A stretch of DNA of 64,000 nucleotides from UBA2365 sp964594045 (lineage in GTDB: Bacteria; Bacteroidota; Bacteroidia; Chitinophagales; Saprospiraceae), in the NCBI GenBank assembly GCA_964594045.1, contig CAZQKR010000018.1, positions 1 to 64,000 of the forward strand, written 5' to 3'. The notes under the pieces are model-generated. The model was given only the letters and a program-made list of their open reading frames with translations. It was not told the DNA's origin and did not search any database. Shown here piece after piece: positions 26,871-35,424 of the stretch. How positions within the stretch are numbered: position 1 is the first letter of the stretch; each line of letters opens with the position of its first letter. The translations under genes and the position numbers were made by a program.

Positions 26871-27911
26871 ATGAAAAAAAATAAAACACTTTTGATCACC
26901 GGTGGCACCGGTTCATTCGGAAATGCGGTGCTCAGACGGTTCCTGGATGATGATATTTTCTGCGAGATAAGGATATTGAGCCGCGATGAAAAGAAACAGG
27001 ATGACATGCGGCAGTTTTACAAAAATGATAAGATCAAGTATTATATAGGAGATACACGCAACCGGAATTCAGTGGATATGGCAATGCGGGGTGTTGATTT
27101 TGTATTCCAGGCAGCTGCTCTTAAACAAGTACCCTCCTGCGAATTTTTTCCAATGGAAGCAGTCAGAACCAACGTGATCGGTGCAGAAAATGTACTTGAA
27201 AGCGCCATACAGCACGGGGTGAAAAATGTGGTGATGCTCAGCACAGATAAAGCAGTATATCCGATCAATGCCATGGGTATGAGCAAAGCACTGAGCGAAA
27301 AACTGATGGTGGCCACCAGCAGAAATCTCCGTGGAACGGAAACAACGGTTTGTGCCACACGTTACGGGAATGTGATGGCTTCAAGAGGTTCCGTCATCCC
27401 GCTATTTGTGGATCAGATCAAAGCTGATAGGGAATTGACCATCACGGATCCCGAAATGACTCGTTTTATGATGACTTTAGATGATGCGGTTGAACTGGTA
27501 TGGTTTGCTTTTAACAATGCTGACAATGGCGACCTATTTGTTCAGAAAGCACCGGCAGCTACCATTGAAACACTGGCCATAGCGCTTCAGGAATTATATG
27601 GATCGAATAATAAAATCAACATAATCGGTACCCGACATGGCGAAAAACTATTCGAAACGCTCGTCAACCGGGAAGAAATGTCCAAAGCTGAAGATATGGG
27701 GGATTATTTCCGCATCCCGGCAGATAACCGTGATTTGAATTACGGTAAGTTTTTTACCGAAGGGGAACCAAAGGTATCCCAAGTTGAAGACTACACTTCG
27801 CACAACACCACAAGACTGGATGTGGAAGGGATGAAAAATCTGTTGTTGAAGCTTCCGATGATACGAAAAGACATACTTGGTGAAGAAAATGGGCATATTT
27901 ATGAACCTTAG
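26871..27911 (+). CDS. capE: UDP-GlcNAc 4,6-dehydratase/5-epimerase
   Basis: A 346-residue enzyme of the CapE/WbjB/FnlA type, first step to UDP-L-FucNAc: it dehydrates UDP-GlcNAc and inverts C5. NAD motif TGGTGSFGNAV at the N-terminus, STDKAVYPINAMGMSK with M135-x-x-x-K139 replacing the common YxxxK, and TRYGNVMASRGSVIPLF. It is followed by capF and capG in the right order, each separated by a repeat array. It lies between family A arrays on both sides. Confidence 0.93.
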   Translation: MKKNKTLLITGGTGSFGNAVLRRFLDDDIFCEIRILSRDEKKQDDMRQFYKNDKIKYYIGDTRNRNSVDMAMRGVDFVFQAAALKQVPSCEFFPMEAVRTNVIGAENVLESAIQHGVKNVVMLSTDKAVYPINAMGMSKALSEKLMVATSRNLRGTETTVCATRYGNVMASRGSVIPLFVDQIKADRELTITDPEMTRFMMTLDDAVELVWFAFNNADNGDLFVQKAPAATIETLAIALQELYGSNNKINIIGTRHGEKLFETLVNREEMSKAEDMGDYFRIPADNRDLNYGKFFTEGEPKVSQVEDYTSHNTTRLDVEGMKNLLLKLPMIRKDILGEENGHIYEP

Positions 27912-27914
27912 GGG

Positions 27915-28133
27915 TGAACAGTAATCAGTAATCAGTGAACAGTAATCAGTGAACAATAATTAGTAATCAGTAAACAGTAATCAGTAAACAGTAATCAGTA
28001 AACAGTAATCAGTGTCCAGTAATCAGTAATCAGTAATCAGTAAACTGTAAACATATCACAACTCAAAGTTTACAACTCACAGATTACAGATCACAGATCA
28101 CAGATTACAGATCACAGATCACAGATCACCAAA
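27915..28133. repeat. Family A gene-less hairpin element
   Basis: 27915-28052 is about 19 forward heptads (gtgaaca, gtaatca, gtaaaca); 28053-28133 is reverse heptads (acaactc, acagatc, acagatt). It fills the capE-capF gap without any four-helix ORF, so it is a candidate non-autonomous derivative. Confidence 0.85.
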
Positions 28134-28141
28134 ACTAAATT

Positions 28142-29290
28142 ATGTCAAAATTAAAAATAGGCATTACCGGTCAGGCAGGATTTGTTGGAACACACTTGTT
28201 CAATACATTAGGATTGGAACCTGGTAAGTTTGAGCGGATTCCGTTCGAAGACAACTTTTTTGAGAATACTCAAAAGTTGAGACATTTTGTCCAATCCTGC
28301 GATGTGATCGTGCATCTGGCAGCGATGAACAGGCATAATGATCCACAAGTGATCTATGAAACGAATATCAAACTGGTAAAACAACTGATCTCCGCCTGCG
28401 AATCCACCTATTCGACTCCCCATATTTTGTTTTCCTCTTCAACACAGGAAGCAAAAGACAATCTGTATGGCAAATCCAAAAAGGAAGGTCGTAAACTTCT
28501 GGAAAAATGGGCAAACAAAAATAATGCTTCCTTTACAGGGATGATCATTCCTAATGTTTTTGGCCCGTTTGGACATCCATATTATAATTCGGTTGTGGCG
28601 ACTTTCTGTCATCAGTTGACCCACAACGAAACACCAAAAATCGATGTGGACGGCACAATGAACCTGATCTATGTTGGCGAACTGGTCAGCAAAATCATTC
28701 AGATCATCGATCAGGCTGCCATCGCCGGAATCAATGGAGATCATGAAATTCAAGAAGTTTCTATACCGCGTACCACCACATTGACCGTTTCGGATCTGTT
28801 GCAATTATTGGAATCTTACCGGGACAATTACTTTGCAAAAGCTGAGATCCCCGATCTGGATGAACCATATAAAAGGAATTTGTGGAACACCTTTTTGTGT
28901 TACCTGGATCACGAAAACTTCTATCCTTATCATTTGAAATTGAATACGGATGATCGTGGTTCCTTTGTGGAAACGGTCAAACTGAACAGTGGCGGACAGA
29001 TCAGCTTTTCCACTACCAAACCCGGAATTACAAGAGGAAATCATTTCCATACACGAAAAGCGGAACGTTTTGCAGTGATCAAAGGAAAAGCTTTGATTGA
29101 ACTGAGAAGGGTAGGTACTGACAAGGTGATGAGCTTTGAACTGGATGGCAGCAGGCCTTCCTTTGTGGATATGCCCGTTTGGTACACACATAATATTACG
29201 AATATCGGCACTGAAGATTTATACACCATATTCTGGATCAATGAGCATTATGATGCAAATGATCCGGATACGTTTTTTGAGAATGTATGA
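28142..29290 (+). CDS. capF: UDP-4-keto-6-deoxy-HexNAc reductase (bifunctional CapF)
   Basis: A 382-residue two-domain enzyme of the CapF/WbjC/FnlB type. The N-terminal SDR domain (GITGQAGFVGTHLF, FSSSTQEAKDNLYGKSK) reduces the 4-keto group. The C-terminal cupin (about 245-380, GNHFHTRKAERFAVIKG with metal histidines) performs the 3-epimerisation. Together with CapE and CapG it completes UDP-L-FucNAc. The family C array begins at the base directly after its stop codon. Confidence 0.93.
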   Translation: MSKLKIGITGQAGFVGTHLFNTLGLEPGKFERIPFEDNFFENTQKLRHFVQSCDVIVHLAAMNRHNDPQVIYETNIKLVKQLISACESTYSTPHILFSSSTQEAKDNLYGKSKKEGRKLLEKWANKNNASFTGMIIPNVFGPFGHPYYNSVVATFCHQLTHNETPKIDVDGTMNLIYVGELVSKIIQIIDQAAIAGINGDHEIQEVSIPRTTTLTVSDLLQLLESYRDNYFAKAEIPDLDEPYKRNLWNTFLCYLDHENFYPYHLKLNTDDRGSFVETVKLNSGGQISFSTTKPGITRGNHFHTRKAERFAVIKGKALIELRRVGTDKVMSFELDGSRPSFVDMPVWYTHNITNIGTEDLYTIFWINEHYDANDPDTFFENV

Positions 29291-29402
29291 AGAGCCAGGG
29301 CAAAAGTGGAAAGAGCCAGGGCAAAAGTGGAAAGAGCCAGGGCAAAGGTGGAAAGAGCCAAGGCAAAAGTAGGAAGAGCCAAGGCAAAAGTAGGAAGAGC
29401 CA
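29291..29402. repeat. Family C 21-bp array, left arm
   Basis: Five and a half units of agagccagggcaaaagtgg-aa, a 21-bp period that divides into three heptads. Starts immediately after the capF stop and precedes the four-helix gene at 29422. Confidence 0.9.
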
Positions 29403-29421
29403 AATTGGATAAAAGAGTTGA

Positions 29422-29772
29422 GTGAAGGAGAATGATTTATTGAATAGGATTTTTGATTTTGGTGTCAGATGTTTAAAACTATTGAGAACATTGCCAAATC
29501 ATTCTGAATACCAAATAATTAAGCATCAATTAGGTAGATCTTCAACCTCAATTGGTGCAAATTATGAAGAGTCCCAGGCAGGTTCTTCTAAAGCAGATTT
29601 TAAAAATAAAGTAAGGATTGCATTGAAAGAAGCCAGGGAAACAAATTATTGGCTCAGGATATTAAAAGCTTTGGATGAAACAAATAACATAGAATTGGAC
29701 AATTTGATCCAGGAAAGTAAAGAACTCAAAAATATTTTAGGAAGTATCGTTAATAAAACCAAATTAAATTAA
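29422..29772 (+). CDS. Four-helix-bundle protein (S23/Avd-like), family C
   Basis: A complete 116-residue member of a different branch from copies A and B: LLNRIFDFGVRCLKLLRTL, HQLGRSSTSIGANYEESQ, KVRIALKEARETNYWLRIL. Start codon GTG at 29422, since no in-frame ATG precedes the conserved region. Family C repeats run forward before it and in reverse complement after it. It lies between capF and capG and has no evident role in sugar synthesis. Confidence 0.88.
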   Translation: MKENDLLNRIFDFGVRCLKLLRTLPNHSEYQIIKHQLGRSSTSIGANYEESQAGSSKADFKNKVRIALKEARETNYWLRILKALDETNNIELDNLIQESKELKNILGSIVNKTKLN

Positions 29773-29774
29773 CT

Positions 29775-30110
29775 TTTTCCCCCTTGGCTCTTCCCACTTT
29801 TGCCTTGGCTCCTTAAACTTTTTCCTTGGCTCTTTTACCTTTTTACCTGGCTCTTTTATTTTATTCCCCTGGCTCATTTACCTTTTCCCCTGACTCTTTT
29901 ACCTTTTGCCTTGNNNNNNNNNNNNNNNNNNNNNNNNNNNNNNNNNNNNNNNNNNNNNNNNNNNNNNNNNNNNNNNNNNNNNNNNNNNNNNNNNNNNNNN
30001 NNNNNNNNNNNNNGCTCTTTTACCTTTTGCCTTGGCTCTTTTACCTTTTGCCTTGGCTCTTTTACCTTTTGCCTTGGCTCTTTTACCTTATGCCTTGGCT
30101 CATAAAAAAA
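29775..30110. repeat. Family C array, right arm, with assembly gap
   Basis: Reverse-complement units such as ggctcttttaccttttgcc-tt (21 bp), degenerate near the gene and nearly perfect near capG. The gap 29914-30013 lies within it, so the true copy number is unknown. Long open frames through the array exist only because 21 is a multiple of three; they are not genes. Confidence 0.9.
29914..30013. other. Assembly gap (100 N)
   Basis: Exactly 100 N inside the family C tandem array, most likely a placeholder for an unresolved repeat length. Confidence 0.95.
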
Positions 30111-30115
30111 TTAAA

Positions 30116-31321
30116 ATGAAAAAACTCAAAGTAATGACCGTTGTCGGTACACGCCCTGAGATCATCCGGCTCTCCCGGGTAATGGCCAGACTGGATGCAT
30201 CCGAAGCCATCGACCACATCACGGTGCATACCGGACAAAACTACGACTACGAACTTAATGAGATCTTTTACGAAGACCTGAGCATTCGTAAGCCTGATCA
30301 TTTCCTCAATGCAGCAGGAGCCACTGCCACGGCTACTATAGGCCAGATCCTCATCAACATCGAACCCATACTGGATAAGGTCCAACCCGATGCATTCCTG
30401 GTATTGGGAGATACCAACAGTTGTCTAAGTGCCATCCCGGCAAAAAAAAGACATATTCCGGTATTTCATATGGAAGCGGGCAACCGGTGTTTCGACCAAC
30501 GCGTTCCGGAAGAAACAAACAGGAAGATCGTGGACCACATCTCGGACATCAATATGCCATACAGCAGCATTGCCCGGGAATACTTGCTGAGGGAAGGTAT
30601 TCCACCCGACAGGATCATCAAAACCGGTTCCCCCATGTACGAAGTTTTGCATCATTACATGCCGAAGATCCAGTCATCGGATGTTTTATCAAGAATTGGA
30701 CTTGAAAAAGACAAGTATTTTGTCGTTTCCGCCCACAGGGAGGAGAACATCAACAACGATAAAAATTTCAACGGACTCTTAACTGCCCTCAATCTCATCG
30801 CAGAAAAATACGGCTTTCCTATCATCGTCAGTACGCATCCGCGGACACGCAAGAAGCTGGAGGAGTTTAAGAGCCAAGGCAAAAGTGGAAAGAGCCAGGT
30901 TGTGCTGCATTCATTGATACATTGGCAAAAGCCGATGGGTTTTTCTGATTATAATGCATTGCAGATGAATGCTTTAGCAGTGCTTTCGGACTCCGGTACC
31001 ATTTCAGAGGAATCCTCCATTTTGAATTTCCGGGCATTGAACATCCGCGAAGCGCATGAACGTCCTGAGGCCATGGAAGAAGCCAGTGTGATGATGGTGG
31101 GTTTGAATCCCGACAGGATCATGCAGGGATTGGTGCAACTGCAATACCAGAATACCGGTTCACGCACTGCAATTCATGTTGCACAGATCACAGATCACAG
31201 ATCACAGATCACAAATTTACAGCCTGTTGCAGACTACTCAACACCAAGTGTAAGTGAAAAAGTCGTCCGGATCATCCTTGGCTACACTGATTATATCAAA
31301 CGAACCGTGTGGAATGAGTGA
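30116..31321 (+). CDS. capG: UDP-HexNAc 2-epimerase for UDP-L-FucNAc, with repeat insertions
   Basis: A 401-residue non-hydrolysing 2-epimerase of the CapG/FnlC (WecB-related) type, last step to UDP-L-FucNAc. Landmarks: VVGTRPEIIRLSRV, HTGQNYDYELNEIFY, HMEAGNRCFDQRVPEETNR, SDSGTISEESS. ATG 30116 is used; the longer frame runs through the repeat array and gap. Two stretches are foreign. KSQGKSGKSQ (30869-30899) is one and a half family C units; QITDHRSQIT (31183-31214) is four family A heptads. Both keep the frame. Whether the enzyme still works is uncertain, though both lie at probable loops. Confidence 0.88.
   Translation: MKKLKVMTVVGTRPEIIRLSRVMARLDASEAIDHITVHTGQNYDYELNEIFYEDLSIRKPDHFLNAAGATATATIGQILINIEPILDKVQPDAFLVLGDTNSCLSAIPAKKRHIPVFHMEAGNRCFDQRVPEETNRKIVDHISDINMPYSSIAREYLLREGIPPDRIIKTGSPMYEVLHHYMPKIQSSDVLSRIGLEKDKYFVVSAHREENINNDKNFNGLLTALNLIAEKYGFPIIVSTHPRTRKKLEEFKSQGKSGKSQVVLHSLIHWQKPMGFSDYNALQMNALAVLSDSGTISEESSILNFRALNIREAHERPEAMEEASVMMVGLNPDRIMQGLVQLQYQNTGSRTAIHVAQITDHRSQITNLQPVADYSTPSVSEKVVRIILGYTDYIKRTVWNE
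30869..30899. repeat. Family C unit inside capG
   Basis: Thirty-one bases identical in type to the 29291 array (agagccaaggcaaaagtgg then agagccagg), forward orientation, translated in frame. Confidence 0.9.
31183..31222. repeat. Family A heptads inside capG
   Basis: Four tandem acagatc heptads plus a degenerate tail (aaatttacag), reverse orientation, translated in frame near the C-terminus. Confidence 0.9.
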
Positions 31322-31482
31322 ACAGTGAACAGTGATCAGTGATCAGTAACACGAATTCACGCATCACGCATCACGGATCACAGATCACGGATCACGCATT
31401 ACGCATCACAGATCACAGATCACAGATCACGCATCACGCATTACGGATCACGCATCAAAGATCACAGCTCACAGCTCATCAT
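31318..31482. repeat. Family A gene-less hairpin element after capG
   Basis: A short forward arm (gtgaaca, gtgatca), turn taacacgaattca (31347-31359), then a long reverse arm (acgcatc, acggatc, acagatc). It overlaps the capG stop codon. The 308-bp capG-neuB gap contains only this and the next element; I see no gene there. Confidence 0.85.
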
Positions 31483-31495
31483 GTGAAAAGAGATT

Positions 31496-31576
31496 GAACA
31501 CGAATAACACGGATCAGACGGATACACACGGATAAAAACCCGAGCCAATCCGTAAAATCTGCGTCATCCGTGTTCA
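31496..31576. repeat. Family E-like hairpin before neuB
   Basis: Imperfect inverted repeat whose ends are gaacacg and cgtgttc; arms are built of cacggat units on the left and atccgt units on the right. No gene inside. Confidence 0.7.
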
Positions 31577-31629
31577 TAAAAGATATCAACCTATATCAAA
31601 CATTTACACGATATAAATTCTAAGTCATT

Positions 31630-32634
31630 ATGAAAAATGTAAAAATTATTGCTGAAATTGGTCAAGCTCATGAAGGTAGTTTAGGAATTGCTCATAGTTT
31701 TATTGATGCTCTTAAAACTACTAAGGTTGATGCAATTAAGTTTCAGACACATTTGGCAGAGGCTGAGAGTAGTATTTATGAGCCATTTAGAATTAATTTT
31801 TCATATCAAGACCAAAGTAGATACGATTACTGGAAAAGGATGGAGTTCAACATTGATGAATGGAGTGGACTTAAGAAACATTGCGAGGATTTGGAAATGG
31901 AATTTATAAGTTCACCATTTTCCATAGCAGCTGTTGAACTTCTAGAAAAGATTGGTGTAAAAAGGTACAAAGTAGGATCAGGTGAAGTTACAAATTTTCT
32001 GCTTTTAAAGAAAATATGTATGACAAAAAAACCAATAATTTTATCGTCTGGCTTAAGTGATCTTAGTGAATTAGATAGTTCGATTGAATTTATTAAATCT
32101 TATAATTCTGATTTATCTATTTTGCAATGTACAACGGCTTACCCAACAAAAGCTGGAGAATGGGGATTAAAATCTATACCCTTTTTAAAACAAAGGTATA
32201 ATTTGCCAGTCGGTTATTCTGATCATAGTGGAAAAACATATCCTTCAATTGCTGCAATAGCCCTTGGAGCAGAAATTTTAGAATTTCATGTTACATTTGA
32301 CAGAAGAATGTTTGGCCCTGATTCAAAAGCTTCACTCACGATCAATGAAATATCCAATTTAGTTGAAGCTGTGAGGGAACTAGAAAGTGATTTCTTAAAT
32401 CATGAAGGTAAATTAATCATTGATAATGTTGGACAATTAAAAAATATTTTTGAAAAGTCTCTAGCAATAAATAGAGATATGAATGCAGAACAGATAATAA
32501 CATTTAATGACCTAGAGGCAAAAAAACCCAAAGGGTATGGAATAGACGCTCGCATTTTTGAAGAAGTTATCGGTCGTAAACTAAAATATAGCATGAAAAA
32601 AGGTAGTTTTTTAAAAGAAGAGGATTTGTTATGA
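31630..32634 (+). CDS. neuB: Nonulosonic (sialic/legionaminic) acid synthase
   Basis: A 334-residue NeuB-family synthase that condenses phosphoenolpyruvate with a 6-carbon HexNAc-type sugar to a 9-carbon acid. The TIM barrel opens KIIAEIGQAHEGS; DAIKFQTH, SSPFSIAAVELLE, KVGSGEVTN and GYSDHSGK follow. Residues about 275-334 form the SAF (antifreeze-like) lid with AKKPKGYGI. Overlaps neuC by 4 bp. First gene of the AT-rich block: I counted 17 G+C in 32041-32100 against 26 in 27121-27180. Confidence 0.92.
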   Translation: MKNVKIIAEIGQAHEGSLGIAHSFIDALKTTKVDAIKFQTHLAEAESSIYEPFRINFSYQDQSRYDYWKRMEFNIDEWSGLKKHCEDLEMEFISSPFSIAAVELLEKIGVKRYKVGSGEVTNFLLLKKICMTKKPIILSSGLSDLSELDSSIEFIKSYNSDLSILQCTTAYPTKAGEWGLKSIPFLKQRYNLPVGYSDHSGKTYPSIAAIALGAEILEFHVTFDRRMFGPDSKASLTINEISNLVEAVRELESDFLNHEGKLIIDNVGQLKNIFEKSLAINRDMNAEQIITFNDLEAKKPKGYGIDARIFEEVIGRKLKYSMKKGSFLKEEDLL

Positions 32635-33788
32635 CAAAAAGGAAAATATGTGTAGTTATAACGGCAAGGCCAAGTTATAGCAGAGTTAAAACATTGTTAA
32701 CTGCTCTAAAACAAAATGAAAAAACTGAATTAATTTTGGTTGTTTCTGGATCTGCCTTACTTGATAGATATGGAAGCGCTGTGAATGTTATTGAGAAGGA
32801 TGGATTTCAAATTGCAGCAAAAGTTTATAATATCCTTGAGGGAGAAAATCTCACAGCGGCAGCAAAAACAACGGGAATTGGAATAGTTGAATTAACTTCA
32901 GTTTTTCAAAGATTGAATCCTGATATTGTTGTAACTATTGCTGATCGATTTGAAACTATGGCAACAGCAATATCTGCATCTTATATGAATATTCCTTTAG
33001 CACATATTCAGGGAGGGGAAGTTACTGGAAATATTGATGAAAAAGTTAGACATAGTATAACCAAACTTGCTGACTATCATTTTGTAGCTTCTGAGGGAGC
33101 AAGAGAGAGAGTGATCAAACTTGGCGAAAATCCAGAAATGGTGTTTAATACAGGTTGCCCTTCAATTGATCTTGCTGCGACAGTATTAAAACATCCATTT
33201 TTTAATTTTAATCCAATACAAAAATATGGTGGTGTTGGGGCATCATTAAATCTAGAGAAAGATTATTTAGTTGTACTGCAACATCCAGTAACAACTGAAC
33301 CTCAAGCTTCAAGGAAACATATTCTTGATACTTTACAGGCTATTTATGAAATAAACATACCAACATTGTGGTTTTGGCCTAATGTTGATGCAGGTAGTGA
33401 TGGTACTTCAAAAGGAATAAGATCTTTCAGAGAACAGTATCAGCCAAAAAATATACATTTTTTTAAAAACATGGAGCCTGATGACTTTTTAAAAGTACTA
33501 ATCCATTGTCGCTGCTTAATAGGAAATTCGAGTGTAGGTATCCGTGAATGTTCATATTTAGGTGTGCCTGTTGTTAATATTGGAGATCGCCAATTTCGAA
33601 GAGATAGAGGAAATAATGTAATTGATACGATATACGATAAAGATGAAATTAAAACAGCTGTATTCTTTTGGCTTAATAACGAAAAGCCAAGAAAGTCTAA
33701 AATTTACGGAGGTGGCAATGCTGGTGAAAAAATTGCTTCGAAACTTGCAGAAGTCCCTTTAATTTTTCATAAAACTATTGAATTCTAG
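32631..33788 (+). CDS. neuC: Hydrolysing UDP-HexNAc 2-epimerase
   Basis: A 385-residue NeuC/LegG-type enzyme: removes UDP and inverts C2 to give the free sugar for NeuB. Landmarks: ICVVITARPSYSRVKTLL, VTIADRFETMATAISA, AHIQGGEVTGNIDEKVRHS, LIGNSSVGIRECSYLGVPVV. It belongs to the hydrolysing, not the CapG-type, branch. If the upstream sugar is 2,4-diacetamido, this is LegG; if plain UDP-GlcNAc, NeuC. Confidence 0.9.
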   Translation: MTKRKICVVITARPSYSRVKTLLTALKQNEKTELILVVSGSALLDRYGSAVNVIEKDGFQIAAKVYNILEGENLTAAAKTTGIGIVELTSVFQRLNPDIVVTIADRFETMATAISASYMNIPLAHIQGGEVTGNIDEKVRHSITKLADYHFVASEGARERVIKLGENPEMVFNTGCPSIDLAATVLKHPFFNFNPIQKYGGVGASLNLEKDYLVVLQHPVTTEPQASRKHILDTLQAIYEINIPTLWFWPNVDAGSDGTSKGIRSFREQYQPKNIHFFKNMEPDDFLKVLIHCRCLIGNSSVGIRECSYLGVPVVNIGDRQFRRDRGNNVIDTIYDKDEIKTAVFFWLNNEKPRKSKIYGGGNAGEKIASKLAEVPLIFHKTIEF

Positions 33789-34486
33789 TGAAGACTATTG
33801 CCATCATTCCAGCAAGAAAAGGTTCTAAAGGCGTTCCTCGAAAAAATACAATTCCATTACTAGGTAAACCTTTAATATCATATACTATTGAAGCCGCGCT
33901 TAAAAGTCAACACGTATCAGGAATTATAGTAAGTAGTGATGATGAAAAAGTATTAGACATTGTGTCTCAGTTCAAAAAAGTAGAATTTCATCTTCGACCA
34001 GATTCATTGGCATCTGATACCAGTCCGATTTCGGACACCATTGAAGATGTGTTGAGTAAATTTTCAATTGCAAATGAAGCTGATTATTTGATGCTTTTGC
34101 AACCTACTGCGCCGCTGCGCACAGAAAAAAATATTGATGATGCAATTCAATTAATGGTTGAGAACCCTGCTTTTAATAGCCTAGTCAGCGTATGCGAAAT
34201 GCAGGATATGCATCCAGGCAGAATGTATTGGAAAGAAGATAAAATTTTAACACCCATAATGAATTCTTATGAACATTTGAGGAGGCAAGATATTCCAGTT
34301 GCATACTACAGGAATGGATCTATTTATATAGTGAAGAAAGAAATTTTTTGTTTAAAAAAGCAAGTAATTGTTACGCCAACTGGTGCATATATTATGCCAT
34401 ATGCCTGGCTTTTAAATATAGATGAAAAAAGGGATGTGATAATTGCTGAATCAATAATGAAAGCATGGTTCGAAGGTCAATTATAA
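33788..34486 (+). CDS. neuA: CMP-nonulosonate cytidylyltransferase
   Basis: A 232-residue enzyme activating the nonulosonic acid with CTP. The signature is IIPARKGSKGVPRKN, with LQPTAPLRTEKNIDDAI further on. It starts with GTG overlapping the neuC stop (TAGTG) and ends overlapping the next start (TAATG), so neuB-neuC-neuA and the following gene form a tightly coupled set. It makes the CMP-sugar donor for one of the downstream transferases. Confidence 0.92.
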   Translation: MKTIAIIPARKGSKGVPRKNTIPLLGKPLISYTIEAALKSQHVSGIIVSSDDEKVLDIVSQFKKVEFHLRPDSLASDTSPISDTIEDVLSKFSIANEADYLMLLQPTAPLRTEKNIDDAIQLMVENPAFNSLVSVCEMQDMHPGRMYWKEDKILTPIMNSYEHLRRQDIPVAYYRNGSIYIVKKEIFCLKKQVIVTPTGAYIMPYAWLLNIDEKRDVIIAESIMKAWFEGQL

Positions 34487-35424
34487 TGGATGTTTTAAAT
34501 ATTGAACCTGAGGGTTATAGTACAAATGCAATTCAAACTTGGGTTAATTATGGATTTCATTATAAAGAAACAACTTGGGAAAAAATTGATAATGAAACAA
34601 AACTGTTAAAAACCAATATTCTGATTGTCAGACTTTCAAAGATGATTAACAGTGAAGTTCTAGATAAATTTCCAAATTTGTCTTATTTGATTAGTGCAAC
34701 TACAGGTATTGATCATATTGATTATCCTGAACTAACAAAAAGAAATATTAAGTTAATCAGTTTGAGGGAACATGATGAATTTTTAAAAACTATTCCATCG
34801 ACAGCTGAACATGCCTGGGCTCTTTTACTTGCCTTGGTTAGAAAAATCCCGGCATCGAGCAATGATGTCCAAAATGGAAATTGGAATCGAGATAAATTTA
34901 GAGGCAACCAACTGAAAAATAAAACATTAGGAATAATTGGATTGGGGAGAACTGGGACATTAGTCGCAAATTATGCAGTTGCTTTTGGAATGAAGGTAGG
35001 GTATTATGATCCTTATATTAAAGAAAATGAACAATTTAAGCTATTTCTTTCACTCGATTCATTGCTTTCAAATAGTGATATTGTATCAATTCATGTTCAT
35101 CTATCATCAGAGACGAAGCATTTAATCAATGAATCCAATATCACTTCATTTAAACCTGGTTCTTTTTTAATTAATACATCTAGGGGTAAAATAATACAAG
35201 AATATGCAATAATAAAGGCAATTAAGGAAAAAAAAATAGCTGGTTTTGCAACTGATGTTCTTTATGATGAATTTTCAAGTAATTTTGGGTCGAATTCCTT
35301 AATATCCCTGATGAGAAATGGTGAAAACATAATTATTACTCCACACATAGCAGGTGGGACTTGGGAAGCAATGCACATGTGCGAAGAGTATTTAGCAGAT
35401 TTCTTTGTTAAAAATTTTGAATAA
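34486..35424 (+). CDS. D-isomer-specific 2-hydroxyacid dehydrogenase
   Basis: A 312-residue NAD(P)-dependent oxidoreductase of the phosphoglycerate/glycerate dehydrogenase superfamily. NAD motif GIIGLGRTGTLVAN; catalytic arginine in INTSRGKI, an acidic residue in FATDVLYDE, histidine in ITPHIAGG. It is coupled by 1-bp overlaps to neuA and to the next gene. Its substrate is not evident. In this place it might oxidise or reduce a nonulosonate precursor or make a lactate/glycerate-type substituent; this is inference. Confidence 0.8.
   Translation: MDVLNIEPEGYSTNAIQTWVNYGFHYKETTWEKIDNETKLLKTNILIVRLSKMINSEVLDKFPNLSYLISATTGIDHIDYPELTKRNIKLISLREHDEFLKTIPSTAEHAWALLLALVRKIPASSNDVQNGNWNRDKFRGNQLKNKTLGIIGLGRTGTLVANYAVAFGMKVGYYDPYIKENEQFKLFLSLDSLLSNSDIVSIHVHLSSETKHLINESNITSFKPGSFLINTSRGKIIQEYAIIKAIKEKKIAGFATDVLYDEFSSNFGSNSLISLMRNGENIIITPHIAGGTWEAMHMCEEYLADFFVKNFE

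Noticed and set aside
27915..28133. CRISPR array
   Set aside because: Units are contiguous, degenerate and inverted, with no unique spacers, and no cas genes are present.
21732..29772. Diversity-generating retroelement (Avd-like genes)
   Set aside because: The four-helix proteins share the Avd fold, but there is no reverse transcriptase and no template/variable repeat pair in the window.
29800..30115. Long open frames through the family C array and the N gap
   Set aside because: They are open only because the 21-bp period is a multiple of three; composition is that of the repeat and capG starts at 30116.
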